From Actinobacteria bacterium HGW-Actinobacteria-1 (GTDB lineage Bacteria > Actinomycetota > Coriobacteriia > Anaerosomatales > Anaerosomataceae), in contig PHFB01000008.1 of assembly GCA_002841355.1 (NCBI GenBank), forward strand, positions 1 through 64,000: a stretch of 64,000 nt of DNA. The letters are read 5' to 3'. The translations under genes were made by a program, and so were the position numbers. Under the pieces are notes generated by a model, which worked only from the letters and a program-made list of their open reading frames with translations, made no database searches and was not told where the DNA came from. Within the stretch, counting starts at the first letter, position 1. Every line of letters begins with the position of its first letter. Shown here piece after piece: positions 1 through 8,077 of the stretch.

Positions 1-275
1 GCTGAGAACCGGCGACCGAGAACCCGCAGAACATGGCCCCTGAGGCATCCGGAGGAAACGCGCAAGCGGAGTAATGCCGGACGGAAGCCCCCGTTACCGT
101 AGGCTGATTGAGCATCGGACCCCCTCGGCGAATCAGTTCCCGCCCGTCGAGTGGAAACCACCACCGGTCCCGTGCTCGAGAAGAGGTCGCGAAAGCGACG
201 AAGTCGGGTGGTACCGCGAAGGCATATGACGCCTCTCGCCCTGACATTACAGTCCGGGCGGGGGCGTTTTGTTAT
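1..275 (+). promoter_or_regulatory. T-box leader (tRNA-sensing riboswitch) of the homocysteine/methionine operon
   Basis: This is the untranslated leader of the first operon; its 5' end may lie before the window. At 206-218 it reads GGGTGGTACCGCG, the near-invariant T-box antiterminator element that pairs with the free acceptor end of an uncharged tRNA. It is preceded by a hairpin with a GAAA loop (about 186-199) and followed by a terminator at 230-270, the usual T-box order. Upstream are a CTGATT/AATCAG stem (104-109 with 131-136) and a hairpin around 78-101. I could not place the specifier codon. An ATG at 74-76 would fit methionine control, but that is only a guess. Uncharged tRNA should switch transcription on into the downstream operon. 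Confidence 0.87.
230..274 (+). terminator. Intrinsic terminator of the T-box leader
   Basis: The arms 230-241 and 257-267 form an 11-bp GC-rich stem with one bulged T and one G-T pair, closed by a loop of about 15 nt and followed by TTTT at 267-270. It lies just after the antiterminator element, so the two structures should be alternatives. Confidence 0.85.
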
Positions 276-292
276 TGCTGGAGGTGGTTTGT

Positions 293-1465
293 GTGGCAAA
301 GACATGGGAAGAGATCAACGCGCGCATCGCATCGGGTGAGGCGGTCGTGATGACTGCCGAGGAATTCGGTGTGCTTGCGGCGGATGAGGGTCTCAAGGCG
401 GCCGCGAAGAAGGTCGACGTGGTTACGACCGGGACGTTCGGGCCGATGTGCTCCTCGGGCGTGGTGCTCAACTTCGGGCACTCCGATCCGCCGATCCGCA
501 TGGGCGAGATCACGATCAACGACGTCGAGGCCTACGGTGGTCTCGCAGCAGTCGATACGTACCTGGGCGTTACGCAGCCGAGCCGCACCAAGGGCATCGA
601 GTACGGTGGCGCGCACGTCATCGAGGACCTCATCCGCGGCAAGGCCGTGCGGTTGCGTGCGCAGAGCGCCGGCACCGACTGCTACCCGCGCACCGAGATC
701 GACACGTGGGTCACGCTCGATGACCTCAACCAGGCGTACTTCTTCAACCCGAGAAACGCGTACCAGAACTACGCCGTCGCAGTGAATACGTCCGATCGCG
801 TGATCCACACGTACCTCGGCACGCTGCTGCCGCACCTGGGCAACGCGACGTACTGCTCGGCGGGGGCACTCTCACCGCTCTTGAACGACCCGACGTATCG
901 CACCATCGGCGTGGGCAGCCGCATCTTCGTGGCGGGCGCGGCGGGGTACGTGGCCTGGGAGGGCACGCAGCACAACCCGAACCAGACGCGCGACGAGAAC
1001 GGCGTGCCGGTCGCCCCTGCGGGGACGCTTGCGGTCATCGCCGACCTCAAGGCCGCGAGCTCCGAGTTCTACTCGGCGGCGACCTTCACCGGCTACGGTG
1101 CCTCGGCGTTCGTAGGAATCGGTGTTCCGATCCCGGTGCTCGACGAGGAGATCGCGGCCACGCTGGCGCTTACCGACGCCGATATCACGGCGACGGTCAT
1201 CGACTACGGCGTTGCGCGTCGCAGCCGTCCGGCGCTCGGCCGAGTGACGTACGCGCAGCTTCGTAGCGGCGAGATCGAGATCGAGGGCAAGAAGGTCCAG
1301 ACCGGTCCGATCTCTTCGATCGCGAAGGCCCGCCGCATCGCTGCCGAGCTCAAGACCTGGATCACCGAGCACAAGTTCGAACTCGTGCAGCCCTTGCAGC
1401 TCTTGCCGCAACCCGGTTCGCAGGGCGTGAAGCCGCTCGACATCCACACCGAGGAGGCGAACTAG
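293..1465 (+). CDS. Homocysteine biosynthesis protein (COG1900/DUF39)
   Basis: This 390-residue cytoplasmic protein matches the COG1900 family. In methanogens, members of this family help make homocysteine directly from aspartate semialdehyde and sulfide, bypassing O-acylhomoserine. The N-terminus (AKTWEEINARIASGEAVV) and the GTFGPMCSSG motif are typical. Cys53 and Cys130 fall at the two positions described as functionally important in the Methanosarcina homologue. The start is GTG at 293, eight bases after GGAGG at 280-284; an upstream in-frame TTG at 269 lies inside the terminator T-run and is rejected. It is the first gene of the operon, and the next gene begins one base after its stop. 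That next gene is the NIL/ferredoxin partner seen with this family elsewhere. Function is inferred from family and context. Confidence 0.9.
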   Translation: MAKTWEEINARIASGEAVVMTAEEFGVLAADEGLKAAAKKVDVVTTGTFGPMCSSGVVLNFGHSDPPIRMGEITINDVEAYGGLAAVDTYLGVTQPSRTKGIEYGGAHVIEDLIRGKAVRLRAQSAGTDCYPRTEIDTWVTLDDLNQAYFFNPRNAYQNYAVAVNTSDRVIHTYLGTLLPHLGNATYCSAGALSPLLNDPTYRTIGVGSRIFVAGAAGYVAWEGTQHNPNQTRDENGVPVAPAGTLAVIADLKAASSEFYSAATFTGYGASAFVGIGVPIPVLDEEIAATLALTDADITATVIDYGVARRSRPALGRVTYAQLRSGEIEIEGKKVQTGPISSIAKARRIAAELKTWITEHKFELVQPLQLLPQPGSQGVKPLDIHTEEAN

Positions 1466-1466
1466 C

Positions 1467-1874
1467 ATGCCGCGCAAGCGATTCGACCTGACATTCCCGC
1501 CGAACCAGGCGACGAAGCCGATCACGTACCACCTTGTGAAGGACTACGACCTCACGCCGAACATCCTGCGAGCGCAGATCCAGCCCGGCCAGGAAGGCCG
1601 GATGCTCCTCGAGATCACCGGCCCGAAGGAGTCCTTCGACGCCGGTGTGGCCTTCCTCGAGCAGGAGGGCATCACGGTGCAGCCCGCCGCGACTGACATC
1701 AAACTCGACGAGGATGCGTGCGTCTTGTGCGGCCTGTGCACCGCAGTGTGCCGTCCCGGTGCGCTCACCATGAGCGCCGAGACCGGAGCGCTGCTGTTCG
1801 ACAAGGACAAGTGCGTCTACTGCGAAGCATGCGTGGTAGCCTGTCCGAGAAGGGCCATCACGCTCTCGTTCTAG
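1467..1874 (+). CDS. NIL-domain protein with two [4Fe-4S] ferredoxin motifs
   Basis: This 135-residue protein has an N-terminal NIL domain (about residues 18-75), a fold also found at the C-terminus of methionine-transport ATPases. A C-terminal 2[4Fe-4S] ferredoxin domain follows, with clusters CVLCGLCTAVCRP and CVYCEACVVACP. This architecture is the known partner of COG1900 proteins in sulfide-dependent homocysteine synthesis and presumably delivers electrons for a reductive sulfur-insertion step. The ATG lies one base after the upstream stop, with GAGGAGG inside the end of the preceding gene as ribosome site, so the two are translationally linked. All eight cysteines needed for two clusters are present. 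Confidence 0.9.
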   Translation: MPRKRFDLTFPPNQATKPITYHLVKDYDLTPNILRAQIQPGQEGRMLLEITGPKESFDAGVAFLEQEGITVQPAATDIKLDEDACVLCGLCTAVCRPGALTMSAETGALLFDKDKCVYCEACVVACPRRAITLSF

Positions 1875-1907
1875 CTGCAGTCTGCCCGTGTGTTCAAGGA
1901 GGAAGTC

Positions 1908-2249
1908 GTGCCCCAGCTCGCGTTCTTGCAGGCACTCGTGGTCGCCGCGCTCGTGTCGTTCGTGCTCGTCGTTGTCGCGTTCCCGGTTGGCGCGAAGGTG
2001 AGCTGGCAAGCGGCCCGGACGCTCATCCGCGTGTCGCTTGGCTTGCTCGTGGTCGGGTTCGCGGGAGCGATCGCGTGGGGTGCTTCCAACGGAGAGCTTG
2101 TCACGTTTCGAAGCACGCTCGGTCCTGATGCGGCGATCGAGATGGGCATGTTCTTCCTGATCATGTACGGCACGGGTTTCATGTTCGTCAGTCGCTTCAT
2201 CGCCACGATGGCCGCAGAGTCGGCAGGGAAGGAAGACACCGATGCCTGA
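1908..2249 (+). CDS. Small integral membrane protein of the homocysteine operon, function unknown
   Basis: I do not recognise this 113-residue protein. It has three hydrophobic segments (about residues 8-28, 40-58 and 75-97) and ends in an acidic tail. The start is GTG at 1908, five bases after AAGGAGG at 1896-1902; an in-frame GTG at 1890 lacks a ribosome site. Its last eight bases overlap the start of the methionine synthase gene, so it belongs to the operon. Possible roles are a membrane anchor or electron donor for the neighbouring ferredoxin, or an uptake function for sulfide or an amino acid. No sequence motif decides between these. Confidence 0.8.
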   Translation: MPQLAFLQALVVAALVSFVLVVVAFPVGAKVSWQAARTLIRVSLGLLVVGFAGAIAWGASNGELVTFRSTLGPDAAIEMGMFFLIMYGTGFMFVSRFIATMAAESAGKEDTDA

Positions 2250-4650
2250 TATCGCACGCCGCCTCGGCGTTGACGTTCTCGTCGTCGACGGCGCGATGGG
2301 CACGATGCTGCAGCGCGCCGGGATTCCCCCCGAGCAGTGCAACGAGCAGCTCAACCTCTCCGCCGCCGACGTCGTCGAGCAGATCCATCGCGACTACGTG
2401 CTCGCAGGTGCGGATTGTGTCACCACCAACAGCTTCGGCGGCACGCGTCCCAAGCTTGCCGAGTACGGCCTTGGCGACATGGTCGAGGAGCTTAACCGTG
2501 CCGCTGTGCGTGCTGCCCGTCGATCGGGGGCGCAGCATGTTCTGGCGGATGTAGGCCCGACCGGTCTTGTCATGGAGCCGCTCGGCTCGGCGACGTTCGA
2601 TGAGGTGTACGCGCACTTCGCCGAGCAGGTGCGGGCACTTGCTGCCGAGAACCCCGATGCGATCCTGATCGAGACGATGACCGACATCGCCGAGGCGCGC
2701 TGTGCGGTCCTTGCAGCGCGTGAGACGTGCGACCTTCCGGTGCTGGTGACGGTGTCATTCGGACTGTCGGGTCGCATGGAGCTCTCAGGCACCGATCCCG
2801 CCACCGCGGCGGTCATCCTTGAAGCTGCGGGTGCGACGGCGGTTGGCATGAACTGCGGACTCGGGCCCGAGCAGATGCTGCCGCTCGTCGAGCAGATGGC
2901 GACCGCGACCGCGCTTCCGATCATCGTGCAGCCGAACGCAGGACTGCCGAAGCTCGTGGACGGCAAGACGGTCTTCCCTGGCACGCCCGATGAGCTCGGT
3001 GAATACGCCGCGCGGTTCGTGGATGCCGGAGCGTCGATCGTGGGCTCGTGTTGCGGCTCGACGCCATCGTTCACCGGCTCGATTGGTGATCTCGCCAGGG
3101 AGCGCACGGTAAGAACCGACCGCGCCGGGATCCCGGGCGTCGTGCTCGCCGGACCGCGTGGGCTCGTACGTCTCGGCACGGGACTGCCGCTGGCTGTGAT
3201 CGGCGAGCGCATCAACCCTACCGGCAAGAAGGCGCTTGCTGCGTCGCTGCGAGAGGGATCGATGGCGATCGTGCGCGAGTATGCGATCGAACAGCAGCAT
3301 GCGGGCGCGAATCTGCTGGACGTGAATGTCGGCGCCGCCGGAGTGGACGCTGTAAGCGTGTTCCCTGCGGCCGTGAGCGCGCTCGTTGGACTCACCGATC
3401 TGCCGCTCGTGCTCGACAATACCGATCCTGCGGCTCTAGAGCCGGCGCTGCGCTCCTACCCGGGTCGTGCGCTTGTGAACTCCGTCAATGGCGGCGAGGA
3501 TTCGCTCGCCGCGATACTGCCGCTCGCCGCTCGCTACGGTGCCGCGGTCGTCGTTCTGGCGCTCGATGACGAGGGCATTCCCGCCACCGCCGAGGGCCGG
3601 CTTGCCATCGTCGACCGCATCCGGGCGCGTGCCCATGCTGCGGGTCTGGCCGACAGCGACCTTGTCGTGGATTGCCTTGTGCTGACGGCCGCTTCTGATC
3701 CGCACGCGGCACGGGCAACGCTCGAGGCGGTGCGCGAGGTCTCGCAGGTACGGGGGCTTGCAACCGTCCTTGGCGTGAGCAATGTGAGCCATGGATTGCC
3801 CGGTCGGCCCGCTCTCAACGCGGCGTACCTCGCCATGGCAGTGGGCGCCGGACTCAATGCGGCCATTCTCAACCCGTCGGACGCTGAGGCGATGCGGGCC
3901 GTGGCGGCTACCGATGCGTTGCTCGGCACGGATCCGCAGGCCGAGCGCTGGATCGCGCACGCAGCCGCCTGGACACCGGCGGCGGCCGCTCCCGCTACTT
4001 CGGCGACGTCGTCGGAGCCGCAGCCTGTCGTAGAGGTCGGCGTCGCCGATCGTCTGGCAGGCGCCGTGTCGCGCGGTGACGCAGACGGTGCTCCCGGACT
4101 CGTCGATGAGCTCATCGGTGGCGGCATGACCCCCGGCGATGTGATCGCGGATGTGCTCACGCCGGCTATCCAGCGTCTTGGTGACGGCTATGGCCGAGGC
4201 GACGTGTTCCTGCCGCAGCTCATCGCGGCGGCCGAGGCGATGAAGGCAGCGGTCGCGAGGGCGAAGTCGCACCTGCCGGAAGGCGCGGGCGAGAAGATGG
4301 CGCGCGTGGCATTCGGGACCGTGAAGGGCGACATCCACAGCATCGGCAAGGACATCTGCATCTCGATGCTGGAGAGCCAGGGCTTCGAGGTGGACGACCT
4401 CGGTGTCGACGTTCCCGCCGAGCGATTCGCCGAGGCGGCGGCAACGGCGGATGCCGTGTGTCTCTCGGCACTGATGACGACGACACTGCCGTCGATGGAG
4501 GCATCTGTGAAGGCCGTGGTGAGCGCCGGTGTGCCCGTGTTCGTGGGCGGCGCCGTCGTGACGGCCGAGTACGCGGCATCCATCGGCGCCGGCTACTCGG
4601 CGGATGCGCCCGGATGCGTGAACGTGGTACGTGCTGCACTAGAAGGCTAG
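2242..4650 (+). CDS. metH: Cobalamin-dependent methionine synthase, short form
   Basis: This protein would transfer a methyl group from methyltetrahydrofolate to homocysteine through B12. In its 802 residues I see a homocysteine-binding barrel (about 1-290; zinc-ligand candidates Cys205, Cys270 and Cys271 in NCG and GSCCGS), a pterin-binding barrel (about 315-575, GERINPTGKKA), a B12 cap region (about 600-690) and a B12-binding Rossmann domain whose DIHSIG motif puts the cobalt-ligand histidine at 699. The enzyme of E. coli has about 1,230 residues; the C-terminal SAM-binding reactivation domain is absent here. The ATG overlaps the upstream membrane-protein gene by eight bases. It sits between homocysteine-making genes and metV-metF, which supply both substrates. 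Confidence 0.93.
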   Translation: MPDIARRLGVDVLVVDGAMGTMLQRAGIPPEQCNEQLNLSAADVVEQIHRDYVLAGADCVTTNSFGGTRPKLAEYGLGDMVEELNRAAVRAARRSGAQHVLADVGPTGLVMEPLGSATFDEVYAHFAEQVRALAAENPDAILIETMTDIAEARCAVLAARETCDLPVLVTVSFGLSGRMELSGTDPATAAVILEAAGATAVGMNCGLGPEQMLPLVEQMATATALPIIVQPNAGLPKLVDGKTVFPGTPDELGEYAARFVDAGASIVGSCCGSTPSFTGSIGDLARERTVRTDRAGIPGVVLAGPRGLVRLGTGLPLAVIGERINPTGKKALAASLREGSMAIVREYAIEQQHAGANLLDVNVGAAGVDAVSVFPAAVSALVGLTDLPLVLDNTDPAALEPALRSYPGRALVNSVNGGEDSLAAILPLAARYGAAVVVLALDDEGIPATAEGRLAIVDRIRARAHAAGLADSDLVVDCLVLTAASDPHAARATLEAVREVSQVRGLATVLGVSNVSHGLPGRPALNAAYLAMAVGAGLNAAILNPSDAEAMRAVAATDALLGTDPQAERWIAHAAAWTPAAAAPATSATSSEPQPVVEVGVADRLAGAVSRGDADGAPGLVDELIGGGMTPGDVIADVLTPAIQRLGDGYGRGDVFLPQLIAAAEAMKAAVARAKSHLPEGAGEKMARVAFGTVKGDIHSIGKDICISMLESQGFEVDDLGVDVPAERFAEAAATADAVCLSALMTTTLPSMEASVKAVVSAGVPVFVGGAVVTAEYAASIGAGYSADAPGCVNVVRAALEG

Positions 4651-4672
4651 CGACCGTTCGGAGGAACGAGCG

Positions 4673-5341
4673 ATGATCATCACACGCCCCCGCGACTGGG
4701 GACGCATCAAGGCGAACCTTGCCGATGTGGACGCGAAGAGCGTCTTCATCATGGGCTGTGGCCAGTGTGCCACCGTCGCCAGCACGGGCGGCGAGAAGGA
4801 GGTGCTTCAGGCGAAGACGGCGCTCGAACAGGCCGGCTACGCCGTGAGCGGCTGGGCCGTCGGCGAGGTGACCTGTCACTCGGGCGGCACGAAGCTTGAG
4901 ACGCGCAAGCACTTCGGTGACCTGGAGGCTGCTGACGCCGTGCTGGTCCTTTCATGCGGCGCCGGCGTACAGACAGTCGCCGATTCGGTCAAGAAGCCCG
5001 TATTCCCGGGACTTGAGTCGGTCTTCCTCGGCAATGTGGTGCGCCATGGTGTGTTCGAGGAGCGCTGCCAGATGTGCGGCGACTGCGTGCTCGACAAGAC
5101 CGCTGGCATCTGTCCCGTGACGACGTGCCCGAAGGGTCTCCTGAACGGCCCATGCGGCGGCATGTGGAATGGCAAGTGCGAGGTCCTTCGCGACCGAGAC
5201 TGCACGCACGTGCGCATCCAGCGTCGCCTCATCGAGCAGGGGAGAGGCGGCACGAAGGTGCTGCCCGCCAAGGACTACTCGAAGAAGCTCAAGCCGGGCT
5301 CCGTCAATCTTCGCGAGTCGAAGAAGGGCGGTGCCAAGTGA
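4673..5341 (+). CDS. metV: MetV-like methylenetetrahydrofolate reductase partner protein
   Basis: This 222-residue protein has the MTHFR C-terminal-type zinc/cysteine domain that accompanies MetF in many anaerobes and acetogens. Cysteine motifs include MGCGQCAT near residue 25, SCGAGV near 100, and a dense cluster at about 124-165 (CQMCGDC, ICPVTTCPKG, GPCGG). In acetogens MetV binds zinc and forms a complex with MetF; the electron route here cannot be read from the sequence. The ATG at 4673 follows a GGAGG, 22 bases after metH. Its TGA overlaps the GTG of metF by four bases, so the two subunits should be made in equal amounts. Confidence 0.85.
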   Translation: MIITRPRDWGRIKANLADVDAKSVFIMGCGQCATVASTGGEKEVLQAKTALEQAGYAVSGWAVGEVTCHSGGTKLETRKHFGDLEAADAVLVLSCGAGVQTVADSVKKPVFPGLESVFLGNVVRHGVFEERCQMCGDCVLDKTAGICPVTTCPKGLLNGPCGGMWNGKCEVLRDRDCTHVRIQRRLIEQGRGGTKVLPAKDYSKKLKPGSVNLRESKKGGAK

Positions 5342-6210
5342 GCCGGCTCAGTGATGCGCTCGAGCGCGGCGAATTCGTCGTCACCGGCGAGATCGCGCCC
5401 CCGCTTGGGACGGATCTTGCCGCCATGCGCCACTCGATCGAGACGATCGGGCCGTACTGCCACGCCATCAACATCACCGACAACCAGGGCGCGTCGCTCC
5501 ATCTATCGAGCCTCGCAGCGTCACGCGCCGCGCTCGAGATGGGCTTCGAGCCCATCTTCCAGCAGACCTGCCGGGATCGTAACCGTCTCGCGCTTCAGTC
5601 CGATCTGCTTGCGGCCTGGACGCTTGGTCTCGAGAACGTCCTCATCGTGACGGGCGACGATCCTCGCTCGGGCGATCATCCCGAGGCGAAGGGCGTGTTC
5701 GATCTTGACTCGACGCAGCTCCTCGAAGTGGCTGCGCAGATGAACGCCGGAACCGACATGATCGGGCGGCCGCTCAAGGGCGGCACGGACTTCTACCTGG
5801 GTGCGGCCATGTTCCCCGAGGCTGAGCCATGGGATATACAGCTGCTTCGCGCGGCTCGCAAGGTCGAGGCGGGCGCGCGCTTCTTCCAGACGCAGGCGAT
5901 CTTCGACATCACGAAGCTTGAGCGCGCCGTGGACGCTCTGCGACCGATGGGCGCGAAGATCATCGCGGGCGTCCTCGTGCTTCGCAGCGCCCGTGCCGTC
6001 GACTTCATCAACGAGCGCCTCGCCGGACTCATGGTGCCCGAGGAGATCGGCGCACGCATCAAGTCCGCCGACAACGCTGCCGCCGAGGCGATCAAGCTTG
6101 CAACAGAGCAGGTTCGCGCCGCCCGGGAGGTGGCCGACGGCGTGCACATCATGACGCTTGGCCTGGACGACGCGGTTCCCGAGATCCTTGCAGGCGCCGG
6201 CCTGAGCTAG
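5338..6210 (+). CDS. metF: 5,10-methylenetetrahydrofolate reductase
   Basis: This 290-residue cytoplasmic flavin enzyme of the MetF family reduces methylene-THF to methyl-THF, the methyl donor for the methionine synthase encoded upstream. Family signatures include the N-terminal FVVTGEIAPPLG, NITDNQGAS (about residue 45), VTGDDPRSGDH (about 104) and FFQTQAIFD (about 183). The GTG start overlaps the metV stop by four bases. It ends the methionine operon: COG1900, NIL-ferredoxin, membrane protein, metH, metV, metF. No clear terminator follows in the 80 bases before the next gene. Confidence 0.93.
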   Translation: MSRLSDALERGEFVVTGEIAPPLGTDLAAMRHSIETIGPYCHAINITDNQGASLHLSSLAASRAALEMGFEPIFQQTCRDRNRLALQSDLLAAWTLGLENVLIVTGDDPRSGDHPEAKGVFDLDSTQLLEVAAQMNAGTDMIGRPLKGGTDFYLGAAMFPEAEPWDIQLLRAARKVEAGARFFQTQAIFDITKLERAVDALRPMGAKIIAGVLVLRSARAVDFINERLAGLMVPEEIGARIKSADNAAAEAIKLATEQVRAAREVADGVHIMTLGLDDAVPEILAGAGLS

Positions 6211-6289
6211 GGAATCCGACCGCCATTCGTGGTTCATGTGGATTCATTCGGATTCGGTTCCCCGCGTCTTGCGCCATCAACTGAGGTTC

Positions 6290-7054
6290 ATGGTGTCTCC
6301 CGATCGCCAACAAGGGCTAGCATCATGGAGTACCGTCTGGTGCGACCGGGGGCGGATCGTGCGGCGATCGAACGTTACAGACAATTGCGCTGGCCCGGAT
6401 GACGCGTGGTGGGAGCGATCGCTGGGTATCCATGACGCGCGCGCTGAGTCGTACTCGGCATTCGCCCGAGTTCTGCGATTCCCCGATACGGTTCCTGCCC
6501 GATCGATCGCTGTCGTGGCGAACGTCTGCGAGTGCGGCCCATGCGCACACGTGAGCGCGTCCGAGCTGGCCGACGCACGCGAGCGAGCATGCTCATGGAC
6601 GCACAATATCAACGACTCGATGAGCCTGGCGGTGGAGCACATACGGCTCTTTGGCGGTTTCGGGATTCCTGGGGCAACCAACTGCCTCGTTGCAGCCCGG
6701 GATGCACGGCGGGAGACCCGCCGTGCCGTCGATGAGATTTCGTGCGCGTACCAGCGCTTCGGGTACTGGACCGAGGACACGTCGGATCATGCGCTCTGCC
6801 CAGCGCACGCGAGCAACGCCCTGGGCTTCATGTCGCACTGTCTGCTTATCGGTGATCTTGGAGTGCCGGCGGCAACACGCGAAGCACAACTCTTCTACGC
6901 CCGCTTCCTGAGTCACTGGATGCCGGGGTTCGCGGATGCGATTCGCAACGAGGCGCATCATCCGGTGACCACGTTGCTCGGCGTAGCGCTGGCAGAATTC
7001 GCCCACAGGGAGAATGCCATCACACTGCAGAGCTCGGCGTCTGGCCCGGTGTAG
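6290..7054 (+). CDS. TorD-like molybdoenzyme chaperone
   Basis: This roughly 254-residue protein resembles the all-helical TorD/DmsD family, cytoplasmic chaperones that bind signal peptides of molybdopterin oxidoreductases and help insert the cofactor. Family-like stretches are DARAESYSAFARVLRFPD near the N-terminus and FYARFLSHWMPGFADAI near the C-terminus. Many cysteines and histidines at about residues 85-95 and 185-200 (VCECGPCAH; CPAHASNAL) are unusual. The start is uncertain: ATG 6290 follows CTGAGG, ATG 6236 is also in frame, and the first 50 residues look unlike the family, so the N-terminus may be shorter or frameshifted. No target enzyme lies nearby. Confidence 0.6.
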   Translation: MVSPDRQQGLASWSTVWCDRGRIVRRSNVTDNCAGPDDAWWERSLGIHDARAESYSAFARVLRFPDTVPARSIAVVANVCECGPCAHVSASELADARERACSWTHNINDSMSLAVEHIRLFGGFGIPGATNCLVAARDARRETRRAVDEISCAYQRFGYWTEDTSDHALCPAHASNALGFMSHCLLIGDLGVPAATREAQLFYARFLSHWMPGFADAIRNEAHHPVTTLLGVALAEFAHRENAITLQSSASGPV

Positions 7055-7082
7055 AGCGTCGCATCGCGGGGGCGTTTCGCGG

Positions 7083-7088
7083 TACGCT
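7083..7088 (+). promoter_or_regulatory. Candidate -10 box (TACGCT) of the PhnD-like/sensor operon
   Basis: TACGCT lies 29 bases before the ATG at 7118, in the short gap after the TorD-like gene. No good -35 element is visible. Confidence 0.4.
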
Positions 7089-7117
7089 AGCGACACCGAG
7101 CGAAGGTGGTGCAGTTC

Positions 7118-8077
7118 ATGGGCGAAGGGCCGCTGGAAACTGAAGAGGCAGTGACGCAACGCGCATCAAGGCCTGCGTCGCGTCGATGGCTGTACCTTGC
7201 CATCGTCAGCACTATCGTGGCCTCGCTCTTCCTCGGCTATTCGTTGATGATCATGTTCCGGGGAGTCAATCCCGACAAGCGGAATCCTGTCGCGTTGTCC
7301 GAGGCGGCCATGGGTGATCAGCTCGTGCTCGCGATCGGACGTACACCGGGCGGTCAGGCGGAGTGGGCGAACTACGTGGTCCTCATGCGGTACATGCAGG
7401 ATCGCATCGGTCGGCCCATCAAGGTGCGCTACATCGCCGACCGGGAGTCGGCCTCGGGGATATTCGAGAACGGCGAGGCCGTCGGTGGATTCCTCTGCAC
7501 CCGTTCCTATCTGTTGCTTGAGCAGAAGGGCGTTGTGAGGGCGATCGCCGTGCCGGTCACAAGCGGAGCCTGTACCGAGACGGCCATGATCTTCGTGCGA
7601 AGCGACAGCGCATTCAAGACGTTCGAGGACCTCAAGGGCGGATCGGTAGCGATATCCTCGAAGACGTCGGTGAGCGGTGCCGCGTATCTGTACTGGCTCG
7701 CAGACCAGAAGGGCATCACGGTCGACTCCTTCTTCGGGACGATCGATGTGTCGCCCACGCAAGAAGACGGCCTTCGGAAGCTCTCGGAGGGCTCCGTGGA
7801 TGCTGCTGTCGGCTGTTCCACCGAGGCACGACTGTATCCCCCGGGCACCTTTCGAGCGGTTGCCACCTCTCCCGAATATGCACTTCCGCCGTTCGTGATC
7901 TCCACGTCGATGGACCAGGAAACCGCGGATGCGCTGCTCGAAGCCCTCATGAGCTTCGATGCACACGCGAGCCTGCCAGCTGACAGCGTGCTCAACGGTT
8001 TCGAGCCCGTCACCTCGGCGGACTATGCGTTCTCGCGTGAGCTGCTCAAGTACATCCCGGCGGGCGACAGCGAGTGA
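7118..8077 (+). CDS. Membrane-anchored PhnD-like periplasmic binding protein
   Basis: This 319-residue protein has one N-terminal membrane helix (about residues 24-46) followed by a type-2 periplasmic-binding fold of the PhnD family (phosphate, phosphite or phosphonate binders). Family-like features are the LKGGSVAISSKTS-type segment near 180 and alternating lobes ending near 300. No ABC permease or ATPase is nearby. Instead its stop overlaps the start of a histidine kinase by four bases, so it more likely acts as an external ligand sensor than as a transporter part. The ATG at 7118 follows GAAGGTGG. The ligand is unknown. Confidence 0.8.
   Translation: MGEGPLETEEAVTQRASRPASRRWLYLAIVSTIVASLFLGYSLMIMFRGVNPDKRNPVALSEAAMGDQLVLAIGRTPGGQAEWANYVVLMRYMQDRIGRPIKVRYIADRESASGIFENGEAVGGFLCTRSYLLLEQKGVVRAIAVPVTSGACTETAMIFVRSDSAFKTFEDLKGGSVAISSKTSVSGAAYLYWLADQKGITVDSFFGTIDVSPTQEDGLRKLSEGSVDAAVGCSTEARLYPPGTFRAVATSPEYALPPFVISTSMDQETADALLEALMSFDAHASLPADSVLNGFEPVTSADYAFSRELLKYIPAGDSE

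Noticed and set aside
1-110. Cobalamin or SAM riboswitch upstream of the methionine genes
   Set aside because: The defining cores of those classes were not found, whereas the T-box antiterminator and terminator are unmistakable.
2394-3419. 341-codon minus-strand frame opposite metH
   Set aside because: Ser/Thr/Ala-rich shadow translation opposite a clear enzyme gene, with no start signal.
7118-8077. Phosphonate ABC transporter operon
   Set aside because: Only a PhnD-like binding protein is present; no permease or ATPase is adjacent, and the next gene is a histidine kinase.
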